From contig PMDX01000260.1 in NCBI GenBank assembly GCA_003154635.1, forward strand, positions 878 through 6,669: a stretch of 5,792 nucleotides of DNA. The letters are read 5' to 3'. Positions 1 to 5,229 of this stretch are shown piece after piece. Position numbers and translations under genes: made by a program. The DNA comes from Actinomycetota bacterium. GTDB lineage: Bacteria; Actinomycetota; Geothermincolia; Fen-727; Anoxymicrobiaceae. How positions within the stretch are numbered: position 1 is the stretch's first letter; every line of letters begins with the position of its first letter. The notes under the pieces are model-generated. The model had not been told where the DNA came from, did not search any database, and was given only the letters and a program-made list of their open reading frames with translations.

Positions 1-1
1 G

Positions 2-523
2 GTACTTGCGACTGGCGCAGACCCATGGGTACCGGACATTCCCGGCATAGACCACGAAAACGTCGTAGACGCACGTGAGCTGTTACTGGGCATGATAACG
101 CTGGCGAGCAAGGTCTTGATCCTCGGCGCCGGCCCGACCGGGATGGAAACCGCCGATTACCTTGCGGCGAGAGGGATAAAGCCGACGCTGCTCGAAATGA
201 GCGAGGCTCCTCCGGTGCTGAGCCTTACGGCCCACGGATACTGGCTACACAAGCGCCTCAAAGAGGTCGGCGGCACGCTCATCCTCGGCGCGAAAGTAAC
301 CCGCATCGAAGACGGAGCGGTCTACTACGAAAAAGACGGGGTCGAGCAAAGCCTTGAGCCATCGGGCCCTGTAGTGACCGCGCTGGGCGCGAGGTCCGCG
401 GACGGACTCCGCGAAGACCTCGAAAAGCTATCTGTCCCATATGTCGCTGTCGGCGATGCTTCCTCCCCCAGGCGATTGCTGGAGGCGGTACACGAGGGAT
501 ACTGGGCCGGGCTCAACATATAG
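2..523 (+). CDS. FAD/NAD(P)-dependent oxidoreductase, C-terminal part (2,4-dienoyl-CoA reductase / Old Yellow Enzyme-type), 5'-truncated by the window
   Basis: The reading frame is open from base 2, so the gene enters from the left; 173 residues are visible. The first residues read VLATGADPWVPDIPGI, the typical end of the FAD domain in multidomain NADH:flavin oxidoreductases (FadH, BaiCD and related enoate reductases). A second Rossmann motif follows, LGAGPTGMETADYLAARG (visible residues 41-58), with an acidic residue at the end of its second strand (LLEM), which usually favours NADH over NADPH. The tail holds TALGARS and VAVGDASSPRRLLEAVHEG, the usual C-terminal FAD-contacting GD segment. 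Such enzymes reduce C=C bonds of enoyl or dienoyl-CoA thioesters or other enones in the cytoplasm, using FMN, FAD and an Fe-S cluster. The TIM barrel and cysteine ligands lie outside the window, so the substrate cannot be assigned. The ATG at 92 lacks a Shine-Dalgarno site and is an internal Met, not the start. Confidence 0.88.
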   Translation, partial: VLATGADPWVPDIPGIDHENVVDARELLLGMITLASKVLILGAGPTGMETADYLAARGIKPTLLEMSEAPPVLSLTAHGYWLHKRLKEVGGTLILGAKVTRIEDGAVYYEKDGVEQSLEPSGPVVTALGARSADGLREDLEKLSVPYVAVGDASSPRRLLEAVHEGYWAGLNI

Positions 524-546
524 CTGACAGCGTTGTCGAACACGTG

Positions 547-577
547 CCGCCCTTTATCAAGAAAGGTTTGCGGTTTT
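547..577 (+). terminator. Candidate rho-independent terminator after the flavoprotein gene
   Basis: CCTTT (551-555) pairs with AAAGG (562-566) around a 6-nt loop. The stem can be extended by CCGC (547-550) pairing with GCGG (570-573) across a TTT bulge, and four T residues follow at 574-577. It lies 24 bases after the stop codon at 523, where a terminator would be expected. The bulge and short T-run make it a weak to moderate candidate. Confidence 0.42.
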
Positions 578-652
578 CCCGGTCCGCGATACACGGAGTT
601 GAATGGACGCGATTGTCAGTTTGCCATCGATATCAGATTGAAACGTTAAACC

Positions 653-671
653 CCAGGGCACCACTCCCTGG
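653..671. promoter_or_regulatory. Perfect inverted repeat upstream of the tetR gene, possible operator or leader hairpin
   Basis: CCAGGG (653-658) and CCCTGG (666-671) form a perfect 6-bp inverted repeat with a 7-nt spacer, ending 24 bases before the TetR start codon. TetR-family genes are often autoregulated through inverted repeats at this position, so this could be the operator; a hairpin in the mRNA leader is equally possible. No convincing -35/-10 pair was seen in the rest of 524-695, which otherwise holds the candidate terminator and a CACGTG palindrome at 541-546. Confidence 0.3.
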
Positions 672-695
672 CTCGCGAAGGCGGTACGAGGAACT

Positions 696-1394
696 ATGGC
701 CCAGAGGAAAAAACGGATACCAAAAGAACAACGAAGAACCCAGATACTCAATGCAGCCGTCGGCGTCTTCGCCGAAAAAGGTTATCGCAAATCATCTATC
801 ACCGAGATAAACGAAAAGGCCAATATCGCCAGAGGCACCTTCTACCTGTATTTCGAGTCCAAGCAGGACATTTTTCTCGAACTCGTCGAGTCTTACTTCG
901 GCGGCTACGCAAGGATACTGGACGAAAACCACGTACGGCTCGAGAAAGCGCTTAGAAACGGCACCGATCCGCTCGTGGCCCAACGCCAGAACGCTTTTAA
1001 CATCTTCCAGTATCACGCCTCTCACCCCGCGCTGACCGACATCGTCTACAGGGAGGGAATCGGCAGGGACGAGGCTTTTACGGCCAGGGTCAGCGAGCTG
1101 GCGGGGCTCGCCCGCGCGCAGTTGATTGAAGGTTTCAGGCTGATGGCCAGCAAAGGCATGATACGTGAGTGCGACGTCGAGCTCGTGACATCGATGACAA
1201 TGGGAGCCGTCATGAGCATCACGTCCGAACACATCCTCGGCGAGAAACGCAAAGACATCCAGAACGTTGCTGATGAGTTCGTCGACATGATGATCCGTGC
1301 GCTCGCGCCTCCCGGTCTTAACTCCGAAAAGGCGATCGAGCTCTCAAAGCAACGGCGCAACGACGAGAGGCTTCGCGCCCAGGCGGGCGCCTGA
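696..1394 (+). CDS. TetR/AcrR-family transcriptional regulator
   Basis: This 232-residue protein has the size and layout of TetR repressors. Residues about 12-60 are a clear TetR_N DNA-binding domain: RRTQILNAAVGVFAEKGY forms helix 1, SSITEINEKANIARGTFYLYF holds the helix-turn-helix, and ESKQDIFLELVE follows. The C-terminal two thirds are helical, lack an obvious signature, and should form the dimerisation and ligand pocket. The last 25 residues are charged and probably disordered. The ATG is preceded by GAGGA at 688-692, a close but usable ribosome-binding site. The gene follows the flavoprotein in the same direction after 172 bp and converges on the SDR gene with a 55-bp gap. Close to acyl-CoA enzymes, a role like the TetR-type FadR regulators (acyl-CoA-relieved repression) is reasonable but inferred from context only; the ligand is unknown. 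Confidence 0.93.
   Translation: MAQRKKRIPKEQRRTQILNAAVGVFAEKGYRKSSITEINEKANIARGTFYLYFESKQDIFLELVESYFGGYARILDENHVRLEKALRNGTDPLVAQRQNAFNIFQYHASHPALTDIVYREGIGRDEAFTARVSELAGLARAQLIEGFRLMASKGMIRECDVELVTSMTMGAVMSITSEHILGEKRKDIQNVADEFVDMMIRALAPPGLNSEKAIELSKQRRNDERLRAQAGA
1375..1390. other. GC-rich hairpin at the 3' end of the tetR gene
   Basis: GCGCCC (1375-1380) and GGGCGC (1385-1390) form a perfect 6-bp stem with a 4-nt loop (AGGC) ending just before the TGA stop. It sits at the junction of the two convergent genes. Neither strand has a T-run after it, so it does not qualify as a standard intrinsic terminator. It may slow the end of transcription or protect the transcript, or be incidental to an Ala/Gly-rich C-terminus. 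Confidence 0.3.
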
Positions 1395-1449
1395 TTCCCC
1401 GTATATCAAGCTCGACGAATGGAGTTCGCCACACGCGGCCAGAAGCATC

Positions 1450-2496
1450 TCAACCCCTGTACAGGAGCTTACCCAGGCGCTTGGAGATCGTCGGAAGCGG
1501 TCCTTTGGCGGGTATATACCCCTCGGCCCTGTACCAGTTCAGAGCCCGAACGATGGAATCCTCCACGGAAGACGGCTCATAGCCGAGCTTCTGTCTTGCT
1601 TTCGAGATATCGAAGAATAGGTGCTGCGAGGAGTACGAGACCTCCTTCGCGGTCGTCAGTGGGGGCTTTCCAGTGGCGTCAGCGATCTTCACGAACATCC
1701 AGCCGGCTACCTTCGCCATGCCGACAGGCAGCGGTATGAAACCTATCTCGAGACCGGCGAGCCTGGCTGTCATCTCGAGGTACTCCCGTATGGTGAGGTT
1801 CCTGTTTCCGAGGATATACATCTCGCCGACCTCCCCGTGATTGGCGGCAAGCAGGTGACCCCTTGCGACGTCACGGACATCGACGATGTTGAGGCCGCCT
1901 TCAAAGACGAGTAGTTGCAACCCATTAGCGGTATCCAGCATTATCTTTCCGGTTGGGGTCGGTGCCACATCCCCCTCTCCGTACGGGAAGCACGGGTTCA
2001 CAACCACAAGCGGCAAATCCCCTTTCCGGGCGAAGGTAAGCGCCTCTTGCTGGGAGAAGTACTTGGTCACAACGTAGTCGCTCTGGCCCCACTGGTTGAA
2101 CGGGGTTGTCTCGTCGGAGAGCTCTTTGCCGGGAGCTATGCCGAGCCCGGCGATCGAGCTGGTGAACACCACCTTCTCGAGATCGGCGTTCCTGGCGGAC
2201 CATAGCATATTGCGAGCGCCCTGGAGATTGACGTGATAGAAGATACCGCGGTCCCTGGCCCATATGGAGTATATCGCCGCCAGATGAAAAAGTGCATCGC
2301 AGCCCGTGAGTGCCTTATCGAGGCTGTCCGGATCGAGGACGTTGCCGTCTACCCGCTCGATGTCGAGACCCTCGAGGTTACGGGTATCCTCTCCGCGCAG
2401 GATCATCGCGCGCACGTCCATCCCGTCTTCGAGCAGCACACGAACAACATTTGAACCGATGAATCCCGCCGCTCCCGTCACGAGTGCTTTCTTCAT
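1450..2496 (-). CDS. NAD(P)-dependent epimerase/dehydratase, extended SDR, HpnA-like (hopanoid-associated sugar epimerase family)
   Basis: The 348-residue protein starts with the dinucleotide-binding motif TGAAGFIGS (residues 7-15) and carries HLAA (71-74), TSS (112-114, catalytic Ser/Thr) and the YxxxK pair Y141/K145, so it is a complete extended SDR. The stretch VVNPCFPYGEGDVAPTPTGK (165-184), then GLNIVDVRDVARGHLLA and GEMYILGNRNLTIREYL, matches what I know of HpnA, the sugar epimerase linked to hopanoid loci; related dihydroflavonol-4-reductase-like and 3-beta-HSD-like SDRs remain possible. HpnA proteins are usually near 330 residues, so this one has a modest C-terminal tail ending in basic residues (KRLGKLLYRG), which may sit near a membrane. 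No hopanoid gene lies in the window. The ATG at 2496 is supported by a purine-rich site, GAAAGGGGGG (2503-2512 on the minus strand), and by a good promoter upstream. The substrate is not assigned. Confidence 0.9.
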   Translation of the reverse strand: MKKALVTGAAGFIGSNVVRVLLEDGMDVRAMILRGEDTRNLEGLDIERVDGNVLDPDSLDKALTGCDALFHLAAIYSIWARDRGIFYHVNLQGARNMLWSARNADLEKVVFTSSIAGLGIAPGKELSDETTPFNQWGQSDYVVTKYFSQQEALTFARKGDLPLVVVNPCFPYGEGDVAPTPTGKIMLDTANGLQLLVFEGGLNIVDVRDVARGHLLAANHGEVGEMYILGNRNLTIREYLEMTARLAGLEIGFIPLPVGMAKVAGWMFVKIADATGKPPLTTAKEVSYSSQHLFFDISKARQKLGYEPSSVEDSIVRALNWYRAEGYIPAKGPLPTISKRLGKLLYRG

Positions 2497-2502
2497 GGCA
2501 GG

Positions 2503-2512
2503 CCCCCCTTTC
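2503..2512 (-). promoter_or_regulatory. Ribosome-binding site of the epimerase gene
   Basis: On the minus strand GAAAGGGGGG lies 6 bases before the ATG ending at 2496. It fixes this start codon. The core is a run of six G residues rather than AGGAGG, like the G-run before the acyl-CoA synthetase alpha gene. Confidence 0.6.
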
Positions 2513-2551
2513 TCGCCATAAGGCTAGCTTAACCCTAATCCGTGCGGGGTG

Positions 2552-2581
2552 ACTATAGTGAAAGCCCTTACCGTAGTTCAA
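2552..2581 (-). promoter_or_regulatory. Sigma70-like promoter for the epimerase gene
   Basis: Read on the minus strand, the -35 is TTGAAC (2576-2581), the spacer is 18 bp and the -10 is TATAGT (2552-2557), which matches the TATAAT consensus at five of six positions. The transcript would start near 2545 and carry a leader of roughly 50 bases before the ATG. The -10 lies within the palindrome ACTATAGT (2552-2559), so the same bases also offer a TATAGT on the plus strand. Confidence 0.55.
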
Positions 2582-2606
2582 AATAATGCGGCGAGGTTAC
2601 TGCGTT

Positions 2607-2635
2607 TTGTCATTTTCACCAAACCGGGATCTGAT
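2607..2635 (+). promoter_or_regulatory. Possible sigma70-like promoter for the lipoprotein hydrolase operon
   Basis: TTGTCA (2607-2612, five of six matches to TTGACA) is followed after 17 bp by TCTGAT (2630-2635, four of six matches to TATAAT). The transcript would start near 2642 and have a leader of about 150 bases before the ATG at 2793. The rest of the divergent region 2497-2792 holds the inverted repeat noted separately and no supported gene. The -10 is weak. Confidence 0.35.
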
Positions 2636-2702
2636 GGAATGATGTGTAATCGTCCTTCAAGTGACATAAGGGGGAACCGTGTCGCTGGCGACGAGCTCGA
2701 GC

Positions 2703-2728
2703 CGTTCGTTTCACAGTCATCTCGAACG
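2703..2728. repeat. Inverted repeat in the leader of the hydrolase gene
   Basis: CGTTCG (2703-2708) and CGAACG (2723-2728) are perfect inverted copies separated by 14 bases. They lie 65-90 bases upstream of the hydrolase start, downstream of the candidate promoter. They could be half-sites for a regulator or a leader stem-loop; chance occurrence is possible. Confidence 0.25.
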
Positions 2729-2780
2729 ACCGCTCTCGCTGCCCGGCGGCTATTGCTTTAGACTCGACACCGTACCCATT

Positions 2781-2787
2781 AGGAGGT
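2781..2787 (+). promoter_or_regulatory. Strong Shine-Dalgarno site that sets the hydrolase start
   Basis: AGGAGGT lies 5 bases before the ATG at 2793. This near-perfect site decides in favour of that start over the in-frame GTG at 2679, which would bury the signal peptide behind 38 extra residues. Confidence 0.85.
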
Positions 2788-2792
2788 GCGGC

Positions 2793-3734
2793 ATGACAAC
2801 ACTCAAGAGAGTGGCTCCAGTAGTCTCGTGCATGCTCTTGCTCGCGTTTGTTTCGGTTGCCTGTACGGGGTGTGGCTCAGGCAACGGAAACAATGCGACT
2901 TCCTCAACAAGCCAATTCACCAAGCCTCCCGTTCGCAAGGTCAAGGTCGGCGACATAAACATTGCGTACCGTGTCTACGGTAGTGGATATCCCCTGCTGA
3001 TGCTGGCCGGGTCCAGCTCGACCCAGGACGACTGGGACCCGAACGTTGTATCAGCGCTGGCCTCGAAGCACAGGGTGATAACGCTCGACTATCGTGGGAT
3101 GGGTTTAAGCACTTCGGGAACAAAAGCGTTTACGATTCCCCGGTTCGCGGCGGACACCGCCGGGTTCATGGACTCACTCGGCATAAAGAAAGCAAACGTG
3201 CTCGGCTGGTCCATGGGTACCAACGTCGGGCAGGAGCTGGCACTTGGATATCCAGGGAAAGTGGACAGGCTTGTTCTTTACGCCGCGGACTGCGGCGGGG
3301 CCCAGTACGTCCAGCCCTCACAGGAAGTCACGCGGAAACTCTCTGACACGTCAGGCGACCTCGTAGGGCAGGCGCAGAGACTGCTGCCTTTGCTGTTCAC
3401 CCCAACATGGTGGTCCGACCTCAATAACGTTGCGTACGTCATGAAGGCACTTGGCTCTTCGACGGAACCGATGCCTGCGGAGAGTGTGACAAAGCAGGAC
3501 AGAGCAATGATCGAGTGGAAGGGAACATATGACCGCCTTCCGTCGATAAAGAGCCCCACCTTGCTCGTCACCGGCGACGAAGACGTCATCACTCCGCCAC
3601 AGAACTCGCGGATCATAATCGGTCGCATTCCTGACGCCAGGCTGGTCGTGTTGCACGGAGGGGGTCACGGAGTCCAGTACCAGTACCCCGCGGCGTTCGC
3701 TGAAGTCGTTCTCGATTTTCTGTCGAGCAGATAG
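2793..3734 (+). CDS. Lipoprotein alpha/beta-hydrolase (secreted esterase/hydrolase-like)
   Basis: From the ATG at 2793 the product has 313 residues. The N-terminus is a lipoprotein-type signal: basic K5/R6, a hydrophobic core, then VACTGCGSG with Cys at 24 and 27. Neither cysteine has Leu at -3, so which one is lipidated is uncertain. A Ser/Thr/Asn-rich linker leads to an alpha/beta-hydrolase domain (about residues 48-312). The parts seen are LAGSSSTQDDWDP (oxyanion region), LDYRGMGLSTSG, the nucleophile elbow GWSMG with Ser140, TGDEDVITPP with probable acid Asp264, and GGGHG with His292, so the triad is intact. The family cleaves esters, lactones or related bonds; substrates vary widely and none can be named. 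It should act outside the cytoplasmic membrane. Only 14 bases separate it from the acyl-CoA synthetase alpha gene, suggesting co-transcription and a role in supplying a carboxylic acid (inference). Confidence 0.9.
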   Translation: MTTLKRVAPVVSCMLLLAFVSVACTGCGSGNGNNATSSTSQFTKPPVRKVKVGDINIAYRVYGSGYPLLMLAGSSSTQDDWDPNVVSALASKHRVITLDYRGMGLSTSGTKAFTIPRFAADTAGFMDSLGIKKANVLGWSMGTNVGQELALGYPGKVDRLVLYAADCGGAQYVQPSQEVTRKLSDTSGDLVGQAQRLLPLLFTPTWWSDLNNVAYVMKALGSSTEPMPAESVTKQDRAMIEWKGTYDRLPSIKSPTLLVTGDEDVITPPQNSRIIIGRIPDARLVVLHGGGHGVQYQYPAAFAEVVLDFLSSR

Positions 3735-3735
3735 C

Positions 3736-3743
3736 GGGGGGGG
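3736..3743 (+). repeat. Run of eight G residues in the ribosome-binding position
   Basis: The 14-base gap between the hydrolase stop and the next ATG at 3749 contains G8 at 3736-3743, five bases before the start codon. It is the only candidate ribosome-binding sequence there, pairing with the anti-Shine-Dalgarno CCUCC through G-C and G-U pairs. A homopolymer of this length can slip in replication, which would alter spacing but not the reading frame of either gene. Confidence 0.6.
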
Positions 3744-3748
3744 TCTTA

Positions 3749-5128
3749 ATGAACGAGCAGATAGACAAGGTCTTTCGACCACGATCCGTAGCAATTGCAG
3801 GAGTCTCGTCGCGGATGGACAATCCCGGAACTCTTGCCTTGCGCTCCATCAGGAACATGGGGTTCGAGGGGCCCGTGTATCCCGTTAATCCAAAGTACGA
3901 TGAGGTGTTCGACCTGCCCTGTTATCCCTCGATAAGAGAGCTGCCTGTTGTTCCAGACCAGGTTATCCTCGCGGTGCCCCCATCTGCCGTGCCAGCCTTG
4001 GCGGCTGAGTGCGTTGAAACAGGCGTTTCCGTCTGCGTGATCAATACCGCCGGCTTCTCGGAGACAGGGCGAGCGGAAGGCATTGAACTCGAGCAACAGC
4101 TGATAGCCGCGATTGAGGGTTCCGGCATGAGGCTTGTCGGGCCAAACTGCATGGGCGTCTATTCTTCCACAGGCAGGCTCGCGCTTTTCGACGGCCAGGC
4201 CCCGGGGAACGGCTCGGTGAGTCTTATTTCCCAGAGCGGCTCGTTCTGTTCTTTCCTCTACCTGCTGGGCACCGAGCGGGCAATCCAGTTCTCGAAGATG
4301 GTCAGCAGCGGAAACGAGCTGGATTTGACGTGCGCCGACTACCTGGAATACCTCGCGGACGACGCCGAGACCGATATCATCGTTGCCTATCTCGAAGAGG
4401 TCAGGGACGCCCGGCGCTTCCTTGAAGCTGCTTTGAGCCTCAAAGGAAAGAAACCGTTCGTGGTCTGGAAGTCAGGGCTGACCGGCTCCGGGAAGAAAGC
4501 CGCCGCGTCGCATACAGGCGCGATGGTTGGAAGCGAAGATATATGGCGCGCGGTCGAGCGGCAGGCCGGCATCGTCCCCTCTTACGACCTCCCCGACACA
4601 ATCGATGTCCTCTCGGCTTTCTACCACCTGCGCCGGCCGCTCGGGCGCCGCGTCTGCGTCGTCAGCCCGCCGGGTGGCATCGCCGTCAGTTGCGCGGATG
4701 CGGTCGAAAAGAACGGCCTGTCGCTTCCCGGCCTGCATCCCGAGACTACGGACAGGCTGGCAGCCATACTCCCCCGCGAGGGCACCGGCCTTGGGAACCC
4801 CGTCGACATGGGATTCGGCGCGGTCGTGCCCGGGAACCTGAAGCAGGTTATCGAAGCGGTAGCCCCTGACGAAAACATCGATACGATAATGGTCGTTGCG
4901 GGCGCTCCCGCTGCGCGCAAGGGCGACCCCGGACTGGTCAAGATGCACACCGCTGAGATAAAGGAAGCGGCCCCGCGAGGCGGCAAGCCTCTCGTCGTCA
5001 TCGGCATTCCGTCGGGCATCGCATTTCCCCACATGGCTGAGCTGAGCTGGGCCGGAATACCCTGTTACCTGTCGCCCGATGCCGCCTGCAAAGCGCTCTC
5101 GAGGGTGTCTTCCTTCAACGGCCTTTGA
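3749..5128 (+). CDS. ADP-forming (NDP-forming) acyl-CoA synthetase, alpha-subunit-like CoA-binding protein
   Basis: The 459-residue protein matches the alpha subunit of ADP-forming acetyl/acyl-CoA synthetases, which interconvert acyl-CoA + ADP + Pi and acid + CoA + ATP. Order of domains: an N-terminal CoA-binding Rossmann domain (VFRPRSVAIAGVSS at 8-21, PVYPVNP at 42-48, GPNCMG at 131-136); a first succinyl-CoA-ligase-like domain with SQSGSF (161-166), the YLEE segment (214-217) and SHTGAM holding the phosphorylated His255; and a second ligase domain (about 300-459) with SPPGGIAVSCAD and GNPVDMG (349-355). The start is supported because family members begin only a few residues before the FRPRSVA motif. 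The length equals a separate alpha subunit (about 460). The ATP-grasp beta domain is absent both as a fusion and as a neighbour, so a partner must be encoded elsewhere, or the protein works otherwise. It probably shares a transcript with the hydrolase. Acyl specificity is unknown. Confidence 0.92.
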   Translation: MNEQIDKVFRPRSVAIAGVSSRMDNPGTLALRSIRNMGFEGPVYPVNPKYDEVFDLPCYPSIRELPVVPDQVILAVPPSAVPALAAECVETGVSVCVINTAGFSETGRAEGIELEQQLIAAIEGSGMRLVGPNCMGVYSSTGRLALFDGQAPGNGSVSLISQSGSFCSFLYLLGTERAIQFSKMVSSGNELDLTCADYLEYLADDAETDIIVAYLEEVRDARRFLEAALSLKGKKPFVVWKSGLTGSGKKAAASHTGAMVGSEDIWRAVERQAGIVPSYDLPDTIDVLSAFYHLRRPLGRRVCVVSPPGGIAVSCADAVEKNGLSLPGLHPETTDRLAAILPREGTGLGNPVDMGFGAVVPGNLKQVIEAVAPDENIDTIMVVAGAPAARKGDPGLVKMHTAEIKEAAPRGGKPLVVIGIPSGIAFPHMAELSWAGIPCYLSPDAACKALSRVSSFNGL

Positions 5129-5169
5129 AGCGATTGCATCCTTGCGCTGTGGCGATGGCGTTACCCGTA

Positions 5170-5198
5170 TTGCTACTGTTGCGTATCAGGTATAGGAT
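5170..5198 (+). promoter_or_regulatory. Possible promoter for the AMP-forming acyl-CoA synthetase gene
   Basis: Within the 101-base gap 5129-5229, TTGCTA (5170-5175) and TAGGAT (5193-5198) are spaced by 17 bp; each matches the sigma70 consensus at four of six positions. No terminator-like hairpin was seen after the upstream gene, so read-through from the operon is also possible. Confidence 0.28.
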
Positions 5199-5229
5199 TT
5201 CGTCGAAGCGGTACAGGGAGGTGCATGTT

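Noticed and set aside
21..30. A 10-bp palindrome (ACCCATGGGT), part of which recurs near 3211
   Set aside because: Both copies lie inside conserved coding motifs (DPWVP and WSMGT), so the similarity is best explained by chance.
92..523. A separate 143-residue protein starting at ATG 92
   Set aside because: The same frame is open to the window edge with family-typical residues before this Met, and no Shine-Dalgarno site precedes it; it is the tail of a larger gene.
544..810. An 88-residue open frame spanning the tetR start
   Set aside because: It overlaps the helix-turn-helix coding region in another frame, has low-complexity composition and no domain.
1395..1449. An intrinsic terminator between the convergent tetR and epimerase genes
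   Set aside because: Only a 4-bp stem (CGAA/TTCG) is seen in the gap, with no T-run on either strand.
2679..2792. Upstream GTG start at 2679 for the hydrolase, behind an AAGGGGG stretch
   Set aside because: The added 38 residues would hide the lipoprotein signal, and the ATG at 2793 has a far better ribosome-binding site.
4472..5032. A 186-residue open frame on the minus strand inside the alpha-subunit gene
   Set aside because: It is antisense to a well-supported gene, has no recognisable domain, and reflects high GC content that keeps shadow frames open.
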